A stretch of 64,000 nucleotides of DNA from Mycobacterium sp. D16Q14 (GTDB taxonomy: Bacteria; Actinomycetota; Actinomycetes; Mycobacteriales; Mycobacteriaceae), in contig MAEX01000016.1 of assembly GCA_002013415.1 (NCBI GenBank), positions 62,001 through 126,000 on the forward strand, given 5' to 3'. A model generated the notes under the pieces. It worked only from the letters and a program-made list of their open reading frames with translations, searched no databases and was not told the DNA's origin. The position numbers and the translations under genes were made by a program. Positions 1-8,761 of the stretch are shown in pieces. Position 1 is the stretch's first letter, and every line of letters starts with the position of its first letter.

Positions 1-2
1 AT

Positions 3-137
3 GGCGTCGGGTTGCACTGTGAGGTGCAGGTCGACGATGTCGTGGTCGACTCCCAGGACCTGACGGTTCCCCCCGCTCTCGGGATCTTCAACGGGCCCGT
101 CAACGACTCTGTCACCTGCGGTCACTTCAATGCGTAA
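3..137 (+). CDS. C-terminal end of an exported-type hypothetical protein (5' truncated by window)
   Basis: The third forward frame is open from the window edge to a TAA at 135-137 and encodes about 44 residues with two cysteines and the ending CGHFNA. The composition (Val/Asp-rich, two Cys) resembles the C-terminus of small secreted mycobacterial proteins with a disulfide. The other two forward frames hit stops at once. The start lies outside the window, so neither family nor function can be assigned. The next gene on this strand starts about 60 bases downstream. Confidence 0.5.
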   Translation, partial: GVGLHCEVQVDDVVVDSQDLTVPPALGIFNGPVNDSVTCGHFNA

Positions 138-198
138 CCAGAGTCAAATTAGTCACTTTCGCACCCCGGACCTGCATGAAAACCGCTACAATGGCGCC

Positions 199-675
199 AT
201 GCGCCTGAACTCCATTCGTAGCAATATTCGCGGTCCATTCCGCGCTGCCGGAATTGCGATAGTCACCGCGGGCATCGCCGCGAGCACATTCCCCGCGATT
301 GCATCCGCAGACTCCACCGATGACTACCCAATTCCCCGCCGGATGCTGAAGACCACGTGTACTGCCGAACAGTACCTGGCCGCGGTCCGCGATTATGACC
401 CGATTTACTACACGCGGTACATGATCGATAAGAACAACAAGCCCGATTATGTGCAGCAGGCGACGATCGACCGGATTCATGAGTTCTTCGCCAAGGACTA
501 CACGGGTCGCCGTGCCGAGTCCGAAGTCTTCGCGGTGAACTACCCGCCAGAGGCGCTAACGTCTCAGTGGCCCAACTGGGGCAAGATCTTCTTCAACAAC
601 AAGGGTGTCGTCGCTAAGGGCACCGAGAACTGCAGCAAATACCCGTCCGACATGTCGGTGTGGGACGGCCCCTAA
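199..675 (+). CDS. Secreted protein of the Rv0455c/DUF5078 type, probable siderophore-secretion factor
   Basis: From the ATG at 199 the protein has 158 residues: a basic start, a hydrophobic stretch and an Ala-x-Ala-type end near residue 37, as in a Sec signal peptide. The mature part begins DSTDDYPIPRRM and contains IFFNNKGVVAKGTENC and DMSVW. These match, from memory, M. tuberculosis Rv0455c, a periplasmic protein required for siderophore secretion that lies near mmpS4-mmpL4. Two mature cysteines (in KTTC and TENC) probably pair. The frame is open back to an ATG at 130, but 199 puts the signal peptide at the N-terminus. It converges on two MmpS/MmpL pairs, which supports a role in siderophore export. 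Homology is recalled, not searched. Confidence 0.75.
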   Translation: MRLNSIRSNIRGPFRAAGIAIVTAGIAASTFPAIASADSTDDYPIPRRMLKTTCTAEQYLAAVRDYDPIYYTRYMIDKNNKPDYVQQATIDRIHEFFAKDYTGRRAESEVFAVNYPPEALTSQWPNWGKIFFNNKGVVAKGTENCSKYPSDMSVWDGP

Positions 676-690
676 CCCCAAGCGCACAGT

Positions 691-729
691 AAAAACGCCC
701 CGCGGTGATCACACCGGCGGGGCGTTTTT
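691..729 (+). terminator. Rho-independent terminator after the Rv0455c-like gene
   Basis: Inverted repeat AAAAACGCCCCGC (691-703) and GCGGGGCGTTTTT (717-729), a 13-bp perfect stem followed on the plus strand by a T run. It lies 15 bases after the stop at 675 and ends the forward transcript before the convergent mmpL gene. Confidence 0.85.
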
Positions 730-760
730 CTGTCCGCATTCAATGCCGCACAAACACTGC

Positions 761-805
761 AAAAAGTTCGGCCCCCATGCTCACAGAGCATGGGGGCCGA
801 ACTTT
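761..805 (-). terminator. Rho-independent terminator of the mmpS-mmpL unit
   Basis: A perfect 19-bp inverted repeat (763-781 with 787-805, loop CACAG) sits 10 bases beyond the mmpL stop. Read on the minus strand it ends in a run of five T (765-761). With the forward terminator at 691-729 it separates two convergent genes. Confidence 0.88.
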
Positions 806-814
806 CACTAGTCG

Positions 815-3799
815 TTAGATCGCAGGTCGCGGGAATTCCGCGGTGACCGGATCATCATGTGCGGGACCCGAACCGACCGGAACCGGAGCCGGCGGTGGCG
901 GAACCTGCTGCTCAACCGGCACAGGAGGCGGTGGTGGATCGGTGGCATACTTGCTGACCTTCATGGGCCACCAGAACCATCGACCCATCAGGGCGGCAAT
1001 GGCTGGTGTCATGAACGCCCGGATGATGAACGTGTCGAAGAGCAGACCCAGGCAGATCGCCGATCCCGCTTGGCCGATCGCGATCAGATCGCTGGTGATC
1101 ATCGAGCCCATGGTGAACGCGAACACCAGGCCGGCCTGGGTGGCGACACTTCCCGATCCGCCCACACCTCGAAGGATGGCGGTGTTCAGACCACCGTGCA
1201 GCTCTTCCTTGAATCTGGACACCAGCAGCAGGTTGTAGTCCGATCCGACCGCCAACAAGATGATCACGGTGAACGGCAGCACGAACCAGTGCAGCTCTAG
1301 GCCAAGAATGTGCTGCCACAGCAGCACCGACAGGCCGAAGGATGCCCCCAGCGATATCGCGATGGTCCCGACGATCGTGAACGCCGCCACCATGCTTCGC
1401 GTGATGACCAGCATGATGACGAAGATCAGGCACAGCGACGCGATCACCGCGATCATCAGGTCATACTTCACCATCTCGCCGATGTCGTGATAGGTCGGTG
1501 CCGTGCCGCCGAGATAGAGCTTGGCCTCGTCCAGGGGGGTGCCCTTGATGGCGTTCTTGGCGGCCTTGAGTTCGACCTCGGTGTTGGCGAGCGACTCCTT
1601 GCTGGCGTAGTCGCCCTCGTGCGTGATGATGAACTGCGCGGCCTTGCCGTCCGGCGACATCATCAGCTTGACGCCCTTCTTGAAGTCCTCGTTATCGAAG
1701 GCTTCCGGCGGCAGGTAGAAGAAGTCGTCATTCTTCGCCTCATCGAACGCCTGACCCATCACCGTCGCGGTGTCGGTCATGCGGTCCATCTGCGTGATCA
1801 TGCCGTTCATCGTGCTGTACATGGTCAGCATGGTGTTCCGCATGTTCTTGGTGATGGCAATCATCGGTGGAAGCTGCTCCACCATCTGTGGCATCAGCTT
1901 GTCCATCTTGTTGATGTCCTTGACCATGCCGTCCATGTTTTCGGCCATTTTGTCGATGCCGTCAAGAGTGTCGAATATTGATCGCATTGACCAGCACATC
2001 GGAATATCAAAGCAGTGCTTATCCCAATAGAAGTAATTGCGCAACGGCCGGAACTGGTCATCGAAATTCGAGATGTTATCCCGCATTTCGTGAACGGTGC
2101 CTTGCAATTCCGTACTGACGCCCGCGAGATCATGCGTCACGTCGACTAGCTCTTTCATAATGCTGTACATGCGTTCCATGATGGCGACCATCGAACCCAT
2201 ATCGTCGGCCATCTTCAACATATCGGCCATGCTGTTCTTCAAGTAATTCATGTTCTCGGTCATCGATACCGATTGCATACTCACCTGGAAGGGCACGGAA
2301 CTGTGGTCGATGGGTGCGCCCATCGGGCGGGTCATGCTCTGCACCTTGTTGATGCCCTCGGTGCGGAAGACGTTTTTGGCGATCCGGTCCAGCACCAACA
2401 TGTTGGCCGGGGTCCGCAGATCCTTGTCCGCCTCGACGATCAGGATGTCGGGGTTCATTCTCGCCTTCGAGAAGTGCCGGTCGGACGCCTGGAAGCCTTG
2501 AATCGACGGCAGGCCAGTCGGGATGTAGTACCGATCGTTGTAGTTGACCGAGTACGTGGGCAGGATGCCCAAGCCGACGATCGCGATGATCATCGTGACC
2601 ACCAAGATCGGTCCCGGCCAGCGCACGATGGCGGTGCCGATCTTGCGCCATCCCCGGCTCTTGATGGTGCGCTTGGACTCCAGCAGCCCGAACTTCGTCG
2701 CTATCAGAATCACCGCCGGACCAATGGTGAGCGAGGCGGCCACCACCACCAGCATGCCAATCGCACACGGCACACCCAGCGACTCGAAGTACGGCAGGCG
2801 AGTGAATTTCAGACAGAATGTGGCGCCCGCGATGGTGAGGCCCGAACCCAAGATCACGTGCGAGACACTGTGATACATGATGTAGAAGGATTCGAGCCGG
2901 TCCCTGCCCTCGGCCCGTAGCTCGTGATAGCGGCCGATTTGGAAGATCGCGTAGTCGGTCCCCGCCGCGATGGCCAGGGACGTCAGCAGGTTTACCGCGA
3001 ATGTCGACAGGCCAATGATTTCGGCATTGCCCAGGATCGCGACCACGCCACGAGCGGCACCCAGTTCAACGAACACCATGAACAGGATGAGCAGCACCGT
3101 CGTGATAGACCGGTAAATGAGGAGCAGCATCACGGCAATGACGATGAAGGTGATACCCGTCATCTTGAGCATGCTCTTGTCGCCGGCGTCGTTCATGTCC
3201 ATCGTCAGCGCGGCCTGGCCGGTGACGAAGACCTTGAGCCCGTCGGGATACGTGCTGTTCTTCTTGCTCTCGTCGATGAGCTTGGCGACGATGTCCTGGA
3301 CCGCCGTGACGGATTCCTTGCCGTCCGTCGTGCCTTGGTCCCCACGGAGATTCAGCTGAACGTAAGCAGATTTTTCGTCGACACTCTGCGCGCCACCGGC
3401 GGTGATCCGATCGCCCCAGAAGTCCTGGGCGTATTCCACGTGCTTGGTATCGGCACGCAGTCGTTTGACCAACTCGCGGTAGAACGTGTGCGCCTTGTCG
3501 TTCATATCGGTGGAGAACTTGGTGTCGCTCTCCAGCAGGACCATCACCATGCTGTCGTCCTTGAACTGCTGGAACAGCTCACCTTGACGCTTGATGGCCT
3601 GATACGACGGCGCGTCCTTGGACGCCAACGACACCGAGTGCTCCTTGCCGACCTCTTCGAGCTGCGGCACGACGACGTTGACGATGACCGTCAACACCAG
3701 CCAGGCAAGAATGATCGGTACGGAGAACGTGTGGATGAACCGCGCTATGCGCGAAGGCTTTTGGGTTGCGCCATTCGCGGAAGCGCTATGTGTGCTCAT
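815..3799 (-). CDS. MmpL-family RND transporter, MmpL4/MmpL5 type (copy A)
   Basis: A 994-residue inner-membrane transporter of the mycobacterial RND superfamily, which exports lipids, siderophores or drugs using proton motive force. TM1 is near residues 25-45; two six-helix halves each carry the Asp-Tyr proton-relay pair, at D282-Y283 (AAGTDYAIFQIGR) and D854-Y855 (VGSDYNLLLVSR). Residues about 490-690 form a Met-rich, helical insertion with CFDIPMC at its tip, the coiled-coil hairpin typical of the MmpL4/MmpL5 group and not of MmpL3. The C-terminus is Pro-rich and ends DDPVTAEFPRPAI. The ATG overlaps the mmpS stop by four bases, so the pair is translationally coupled. The Rv0455c-like neighbour suggests siderophore export; drug efflux is the alternative. 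The substrate cannot be read from sequence. Confidence 0.93.
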   Translation of the reverse strand: MSTHSASANGATQKPSRIARFIHTFSVPIILAWLVLTVIVNVVVPQLEEVGKEHSVSLASKDAPSYQAIKRQGELFQQFKDDSMVMVLLESDTKFSTDMNDKAHTFYRELVKRLRADTKHVEYAQDFWGDRITAGGAQSVDEKSAYVQLNLRGDQGTTDGKESVTAVQDIVAKLIDESKKNSTYPDGLKVFVTGQAALTMDMNDAGDKSMLKMTGITFIVIAVMLLLIYRSITTVLLILFMVFVELGAARGVVAILGNAEIIGLSTFAVNLLTSLAIAAGTDYAIFQIGRYHELRAEGRDRLESFYIMYHSVSHVILGSGLTIAGATFCLKFTRLPYFESLGVPCAIGMLVVVAASLTIGPAVILIATKFGLLESKRTIKSRGWRKIGTAIVRWPGPILVVTMIIAIVGLGILPTYSVNYNDRYYIPTGLPSIQGFQASDRHFSKARMNPDILIVEADKDLRTPANMLVLDRIAKNVFRTEGINKVQSMTRPMGAPIDHSSVPFQVSMQSVSMTENMNYLKNSMADMLKMADDMGSMVAIMERMYSIMKELVDVTHDLAGVSTELQGTVHEMRDNISNFDDQFRPLRNYFYWDKHCFDIPMCWSMRSIFDTLDGIDKMAENMDGMVKDINKMDKLMPQMVEQLPPMIAITKNMRNTMLTMYSTMNGMITQMDRMTDTATVMGQAFDEAKNDDFFYLPPEAFDNEDFKKGVKLMMSPDGKAAQFIITHEGDYASKESLANTEVELKAAKNAIKGTPLDEAKLYLGGTAPTYHDIGEMVKYDLMIAVIASLCLIFVIMLVITRSMVAAFTIVGTIAISLGASFGLSVLLWQHILGLELHWFVLPFTVIILLAVGSDYNLLLVSRFKEELHGGLNTAILRGVGGSGSVATQAGLVFAFTMGSMITSDLIAIGQAGSAICLGLLFDTFIIRAFMTPAIAALMGRWFWWPMKVSKYATDPPPPPVPVEQQVPPPPAPVPVGSGPAHDDPVTAEFPRPAI

Positions 3800-4212
3800 G
3801 CGGATTTCACCATGCAGAAGACTTGGGCGTTGCGGTTGGACACAGTCTGTTCGTCCTTTACTTCACCGTTAGACAGGATGCGGCAGCCGATTTCATCGCT
3901 ATCCCCCATCGCGACGACATTGGCGAAGACAGAAGTCATCGTCGTCGTGATGGTTAACGTCCACGGCAGTGTGGTGAACTGGGCGCGCTGCGGCTGCGCC
4001 CGGTCATCGAGATAGTTGACCTCACCCTTTGTCCCTGCGGGACCGAAGATTTCGTAGACGATGTCTTTCGGGATGATGTTCTTGGAGTCATCCTTGATGC
4101 CGATCGCCTGATTGATGTTGGTCGAGCCGAACACGCCGTGAAGTCGATAGACACCAAACGCGGCGGCCGAGATCACCACCAGAACGACAAGCGGGACCCA
4201 TACCCGCGCCAA
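3796..4212 (-). CDS. MmpS-family accessory protein (copy A)
   Basis: A small single-pass membrane protein that partners MmpL and places a periplasmic beta-sandwich domain next to it. The frame is open to 4296, but alignment with the second MmpS of the window (LKRAWIPVV against LARVWVPLV) places the start at the TTG at 4212, giving 138 residues. The N-terminal helix (VWVPLVVLVVISAAAFGVY) is the membrane anchor. The periplasmic part contains DIVYEIFGPAGTKGEVNYLD, typical of MmpS, and two cysteines near the C-terminus. It overlaps mmpL by ATGA. The start choice is inferred. Confidence 0.88.
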   Translation of the reverse strand: MARVWVPLVVLVVISAAAFGVYRLHGVFGSTNINQAIGIKDDSKNIIPKDIVYEIFGPAGTKGEVNYLDDRAQPQRAQFTTLPWTLTITTTMTSVFANVVAMGDSDEIGCRILSNGEVKDEQTVSNRNAQVFCMVKSA

Positions 4213-4232
4213 TACCTTGAAAATGGTCCAAT

Positions 4233-4245
4233 CCCCTTCACCCGT
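4233..4245 (-). promoter_or_regulatory. 13-bp leader motif shared by both mmpS genes
   Basis: On the minus strand ACGGGTGAAGGGG lies 20 bases before the TTG start of mmpS copy A. The identical 13-mer occurs at 8444-8456, 19 bases before the start of mmpS copy B. It contains a purine-rich GAAGGGG core but is too far from the start for an ordinary Shine-Dalgarno sequence. It may be a distant ribosome-binding element, a regulatory site, or residue of the duplication. Confidence 0.45.
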
Positions 4246-4303
4246 GTGGCCCGGGGGCCAACAACTCGACTCTGCCCATCGCGTCCGGCCGTGCATGTCC
4301 GTG

Positions 4304-4317
4304 ATTTGCGCGCAAAT
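4304..4317. promoter_or_regulatory. Perfect 14-bp palindrome upstream of mmpS copy A
   Basis: ATTTGCGCGCAAAT is its own reverse complement and lies about 90 bases upstream of the mmpS start, where an operator would be expected. It differs from the TetR-type operator before the other pair, so if functional it would be bound by another regulator. No regulator gene adjoins it. Confidence 0.4.
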
Positions 4318-5050
4318 AGTTACCAGCCAGTACGACAGCGTGTTGTTTTTGCGGAGCCAGCGAGCGCGTGGGGTGCCCGGTCACAACATCCGTTCATCCC
4401 ACCCGGCTCCGCTCATACCCGTTTTCTCAGTAATTCGTAAGGGATACTACATACGTTTGTCAGGGAACTGTACATGTGTCATCAGTCACAACTTGCGCAT
4501 TTCTTCCCCTGGACACCCGAAACAGCCTAGTTAGCTACAAGAAAATGTCAACAACCGGTGACACGGATCTATTCCCCGCTTCTTTTCGTCAATGTTACGA
4601 AAGCGCCAGCTCGCACATACAAGTTAGTGACTGGCCTAAGAATCACACCAGCTACCGGACCTAGCCAGTGTTTGCCACGGCTACCTTTCAGCGGGTTGTC
4701 CGACGTGGGCTCGACAGCCTCAAGCGCACGCGAGCCCCGCTCGTGTCGTGGCGGGTAAAGGTGACTAAGACCGGGCGATTCGGAGGGCGTGTCCTTCGCC
4801 ACATCACGAGACATTTGTCCATTAGCAACGCGGAGCTCACCGTCGCAAGCCCAGGGCGACAACGAATTCAGCAAACTATTTGCGTGCTATTCGACGCCCG
4901 GCCCACCCCATGGCGGCGTCGACAATCAGGAGATCCCACCATTCACCAGCGCGCGTTATCCACACGCCGGTACAAACTCTGGGCACAGCGGTCTACCTGC
5001 GGTCAGCCCCTGGGCAGCTGAGATGAACCCGCCAGCGAACGACCGAACAG
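4318..5050. other. Intergenic region between the two mmpS-mmpL pairs
   Basis: About 730 bases separate mmpS copy A from the 3' end of mmpL copy B. Short open frames exist on both strands, but none shows a recognisable protein or a good ribosome-binding site. A short inverted repeat TGTCA-N8-TGACA lies at 4546-4563. The promoter for copy A and possibly the end of the copy B transcript should lie here, but no strong hairpin terminator was seen. Confidence 0.5.
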
Positions 5051-8005
5051 TTAGACCGCTGGCCTTGGGAACTCGGTCGTCACCGGGTCATCCCCCGGCC
5101 CCGAACCGACTGGCGCCGGTTGAGGAGATGGCGGCACGGTCGTCGGCGACTGAGGCGTCCTCGGCGGTGGCAGCGGCCGGGTGCGTACGTTCAGCGGCCA
5201 CCAGAACCAACGGCCGAGGATGGTCGCGATGGCCGGAGTCATGAACGAGCGCACGATGAGCGTGTCGAACAACAGGCCCAACGCAATCGTCGTTCCGACC
5301 TGCCCGATGATGCGCAAGTCGCTGACCACCATCACGGCCATCGTGAAGGCGAACACCAGGCCGGCGGAGGTCACCACGCTGCCGGTACCGCCCATGGAGC
5401 GGATGATGCCGGTTTTTAGCCCGCCATGGAGTTCTTCCTTGAGTCGGGAGACCAGTAGCAGGTTGTAGTCGGAGCCCACTGCGAGCAGCACGATGATGGC
5501 CATCTGCATGACGAGCCAGTGCAATTCGATGCCTAGTATGTACTGCCAGATGATGACCGATAAACCGAATGAGGCGCCCAGGGACAGCGCAACCGTGCCC
5601 ACGATGACCAGCGAGGCCACGAAGCTTCGCGTGATGAGCAGCATGATCAGGAAGATCAGGCACAGCGCGGAGATGCCGGCGATCATCAGGTCGTATCGGG
5701 CGCCATCGGACATGTCCTTGAACACGGCCGCGGTGCCACCCAACTCGATCTTGGCGTCTTCAAGGGGCGTGCCCTTGACGGCCTCGATCGCGGCTTGCTT
5801 GATCGGCTCAACGTGCGCGAGGCCTTCAGGCGTCGCGGGATCTCCGCGATGCGAGATGATCATCCGGACCGCCTTACCGTCCGGCGATAGGAACGACTTC
5901 AGGCCGCGTTTGAAGTCGGCGTTGTCGAAGATCTCTGGCGGGAGATAGAACGAGTCATCGTTCTTGGCGGCGTCGAACGCCTTACCCATGGCGGTCGAGT
6001 TCTGGCTCATCTCGTCCATTTGGTTGTAGAAGCCAGACATGGTGCTGTGCTGCGTCAGCATCATCTTCTGCATGTCTTCCATGATCGGAACCATTGCGGA
6101 CATATCCGACACCATCTTGGGCATCAGCTGATCCATTCGCTCCATGTTGACCACCATGCCGTCCATGGTTTCGGTCATCTCATCGATCTTGTCGAGGGTG
6201 TCGAAGATCGAACGCATGGCCCAGCACATGGGTATGTCGAAGCAATGCTTCTCCCAGTACAGGTAGTTGCGAATCGGGCGGAACCAGTCGTCGAAGTTCG
6301 AGATGCTGTCGCGCATCTCGTGGATCGTTCCTTGCAGGGTGTGCATATCGCCGACGAGCGAGTGCGTGATGCCCGCCATCGTGGTCATGTTGGCGAGGGT
6401 CCGCTTCATGATGACGACGTTCTCGCCCATCTTGTCGGCTTGGACCTTCATATCGGCCATCCGGTCCTTCATCAGCTTCATGTTCTGCAGCTGACCCACG
6501 CTCTGCATGCTGATGAGGAACGGGATGGAACTGTGCTCGATCGGCGTGCCCTGCGGGCGCGTAATCGCTTGCACACGAGCGATTCCCGGAACGCGGAACA
6601 CCGCCTTGGCGACCTTGTCGATGACCAGGAAGTCCGCCGAGTTCCGCATATCGTGATCGGCCTCGATGAGAAGCATTTCCGGGTTCATCCGGGCCTGTGA
6701 GAAGTGCCGGTCCGCGGCCTGGAAACCTGCGTTGGCGGGGATCTCCTTGGGGATGTACTTCTTGTCGTCGTAGCTGGTCCGGTATCCGGGCAGTGCCGCC
6801 AGACCGATGATGGCAATCGACAACGCGGCCGCGAGCACCGGGCCGGGCCAGCGCACGATCGTGGTTCCGATCTTGCGCCAGGCACGAATTCGCATGGCGC
6901 GCTTGGGCTCGAACAGTCCGAAGCGGCTGCCGATCGTGATCAGCGCCGGTCCCAGGGTGAGCGACACGAGCACGCCCACGAGCAGGCCGACCGAACATGG
7001 CACACCCAGGGTCTGGAAGTACGGCATGCGCGTGAAGCTCAGGCAGTACATGGCGCCGGCGATAGTCATGCCCGAGCCCAGGATGACATGCGCCGTGCCG
7101 TGGAACATCTCGTAGTACGCGGCCTCTTTATCAGCGCCCATGGATCGGGCTTCCTGATAGCGGCCAATCAAGAAGATGGCGTAGTCGGTTCCGGCTGCGA
7201 TCGAGAGCATCACGAGCAGGTTCACCGCGAAGGTGGACAGGCCGATGATCTCGGTGTTGCCCAGGAAGGCGATGACTCCTCGTGCCGCGGAGAGCTGAAT
7301 GCCCACCAGCATGAAGACCATGATCACGGTGAAGATCGACCGGTAGAAGAACAGCAGCATCACCACGATGACCACGAAGGTGAGCGCCGTGATGAGCTTC
7401 AGGCTGCCGTCACCGGCGTGGTTCATATCGGTCTGCAGCGCACCGGGGCCGGTGACGTACACCGTGAGCCCATCGGGAAGCTTGCCGCCGTCCTTGGTCC
7501 ACTCCGATTCGAGCTGTTTGACGATGTTGCGGGCGGCTTCGGTGGACTCGTTGGAGAGGGTCTCGCCCATGTTTCCGGCGAGGTTCACCTGGACATAGGT
7601 GGCCTTGCCGTCAGTGCTCTGCGCACCGGCCTCAGTGAGCGGATCACCCCAGAAATCCTGGACGTGCTGAACATGCTTGGTATCGGCCCGCAGCCGCGTC
7701 ACCATCTCGTCGTAGAACTTGTGCGAGCCGGGGCCGAGCCGCTCCTGCCCTTCGAGCACCACCATGACGACGCTGTCGGAGTCGGACTCCTTGAACATCT
7801 TGCCCATGTTCTTCATCGCCTGCATCGCGGGCGCGCTCTGCGGGCTGAGTGACACGGTATGCTCCTTGCCCACCTGCTCCAGCTGCGGAACAAAGGTGTT
7901 CAGAGCAAAGACGATGGCCAACCAGCCGATGACGATGGGGATCGACAGGCGCCGAATCCATTTGGCGATGAAGGTAGGCTCGCCTCCGCCGTGTGCCCCG
8001 CTCAT
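5051..8005 (-). CDS. MmpL-family RND transporter, MmpL4/MmpL5 type (copy B)
   Basis: A 984-residue paralogue of copy A with the same layout: TM1 near residues 20-40, Asp-Tyr pairs at D274-Y275 (GTDYAIFLIGR) and D846-Y847 (SDYNLLLVSR), and a long Met-rich helical hairpin with the same CFDIPMC tip. The Pro-rich tail ends DDPVTTEFPRPAV, almost the same as copy A. Start and stop are coupled to mmpS copy B by an ATGA overlap. A TetR gene reads away from the upstream side, so this pair, rather than copy A, looks TetR-controlled. Whether both pairs export the same substrate cannot be told from sequence. Confidence 0.93.
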   Translation of the reverse strand: MSGAHGGGEPTFIAKWIRRLSIPIVIGWLAIVFALNTFVPQLEQVGKEHTVSLSPQSAPAMQAMKNMGKMFKESDSDSVVMVVLEGQERLGPGSHKFYDEMVTRLRADTKHVQHVQDFWGDPLTEAGAQSTDGKATYVQVNLAGNMGETLSNESTEAARNIVKQLESEWTKDGGKLPDGLTVYVTGPGALQTDMNHAGDGSLKLITALTFVVIVVMLLFFYRSIFTVIMVFMLVGIQLSAARGVIAFLGNTEIIGLSTFAVNLLVMLSIAAGTDYAIFLIGRYQEARSMGADKEAAYYEMFHGTAHVILGSGMTIAGAMYCLSFTRMPYFQTLGVPCSVGLLVGVLVSLTLGPALITIGSRFGLFEPKRAMRIRAWRKIGTTIVRWPGPVLAAALSIAIIGLAALPGYRTSYDDKKYIPKEIPANAGFQAADRHFSQARMNPEMLLIEADHDMRNSADFLVIDKVAKAVFRVPGIARVQAITRPQGTPIEHSSIPFLISMQSVGQLQNMKLMKDRMADMKVQADKMGENVVIMKRTLANMTTMAGITHSLVGDMHTLQGTIHEMRDSISNFDDWFRPIRNYLYWEKHCFDIPMCWAMRSIFDTLDKIDEMTETMDGMVVNMERMDQLMPKMVSDMSAMVPIMEDMQKMMLTQHSTMSGFYNQMDEMSQNSTAMGKAFDAAKNDDSFYLPPEIFDNADFKRGLKSFLSPDGKAVRMIISHRGDPATPEGLAHVEPIKQAAIEAVKGTPLEDAKIELGGTAAVFKDMSDGARYDLMIAGISALCLIFLIMLLITRSFVASLVIVGTVALSLGASFGLSVIIWQYILGIELHWLVMQMAIIVLLAVGSDYNLLLVSRLKEELHGGLKTGIIRSMGGTGSVVTSAGLVFAFTMAVMVVSDLRIIGQVGTTIALGLLFDTLIVRSFMTPAIATILGRWFWWPLNVRTRPLPPPRTPQSPTTVPPSPQPAPVGSGPGDDPVTTEFPRPAV

Positions 8006-8424
8006 GCGGACTTCACAAAGCAGTAGACGTAGGCGCTCACCTCGTTGGTATACCTTTCATCTTTTTTCTCATCATTGGCCGTGATGCGGCAGCCCAGCCC
8101 ATCGGCATTACGCGTCTGCGCCAGGATGTTTCCCGTCATCGACGGTGCCGTCGTGACGATCTCGATCGACCACGGCAAGACCGCACCGTTGATCTGATGC
8201 GGTTCGCCCTCTTTGTCGATGTAGTTGATGTCCGCGATGGTTCCGGGCGGGCCGTAGATCTCGTAGACCACATGCTTGGGCTTTGAATTGTTTTTGTCGT
8301 CGGTCATGCTGCCGGCGTAGGTGGGCAGCTGATGAGAACCGAAAATGCCGCGAATCCGCCATACCGCGAAGCCTGCGATGGCAAGGACGAGCACCATCAC
8401 CACCGGGATCCACGCCCGCTTCAA
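8002..8424 (-). CDS. MmpS-family accessory protein (copy B)
   Basis: A 140-residue MmpS: the N-terminal anchor KRAWIPVVMVLVLAIAGFAV is followed by a periplasmic domain with HVVYEIYGPPGTIADINYID and cysteines near the C-terminus. The TTG at 8424 is chosen because an in-frame TGA lies 24 bases upstream and the start matches the known MmpS4-type beginning. It overlaps mmpL by four bases. The shared 13-bp leader motif is at 8444-8456. Confidence 0.9.
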   Translation of the reverse strand: MKRAWIPVVMVLVLAIAGFAVWRIRGIFGSHQLPTYAGSMTDDKNNSKPKHVVYEIYGPPGTIADINYIDKEGEPHQINGAVLPWSIEIVTTAPSMTGNILAQTRNADGLGCRITANDEKKDERYTNEVSAYVYCFVKSA

Positions 8425-8443
8425 TGCGCTGAGAATCGTAAAA

Positions 8444-8456
8444 CCCCTTCACCCGT
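8444..8456 (-). promoter_or_regulatory. Second copy of the mmpS leader motif
   Basis: The minus strand carries ACGGGTGAAGGGG, identical to 4233-4245 and at nearly the same distance from its mmpS start, while the flanking bases differ. Confidence 0.45.
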
Positions 8457-8680
8457 TGACGTTTCGCAAGGCGACGCCACCTACTGGCCCGAACCTGACG
8501 CAACTACTGATCGGATAACCGCACCCGTCCGCCCCATTGACCAGGGCGGCGCAGCAATCGCCGCGTGATGGCTGCTTCGAGCCTGCGATGCCTAGGTGCG
8601 CGCACCCAGACGTTTCTCGAAGTAAACCATGCCTAAGTGCGGAACAGTTGACTCCCTTCCAGCGCGTTCATCAGGATCTT

Positions 8681-8708
8681 TAACGCATATGGCGTGCGTA
8701 ACGCACGC
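8681..8708. promoter_or_regulatory. Operator of the TetR regulator in the mmpS-tetR divergent region
   Basis: Within the 337-base divergent region lies a perfect inverted repeat GCGTGCGT-A-ACGCACGC (8692-8708). It is preceded by TAACGCA at 8681 and echoed by GTGCGTTA at 8744 next to the regulator start. Such 17-bp near-continuous palindromes beside a tetR gene are the usual self-operator. The site is about 270 bases from the mmpS start and 55 from the regulator start, so it certainly suits autoregulation and may also control the mmpS-mmpL promoter. Confidence 0.7.
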
Positions 8709-8761
8709 TACCGGGTGGTTCGCTGCCTCGCAAATCACACGCCGTGCGTTATCCTCGGCAC

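Noticed and set aside
2924..4015. Long plus-strand frame opposite mmpL copy A, and a similar one at 6704-7852 opposite copy B
   Set aside because: Both are antisense to clear MmpL coding sequence and show Arg/His/Gln-rich shadow translation without recognisable domains.
4569..4874. 101-codon minus-strand frame in the intergenic region between the mmpSL pairs
   Set aside because: No ribosome-binding site, no family resemblance, and a poor third-position GC pattern; treated as non-coding.
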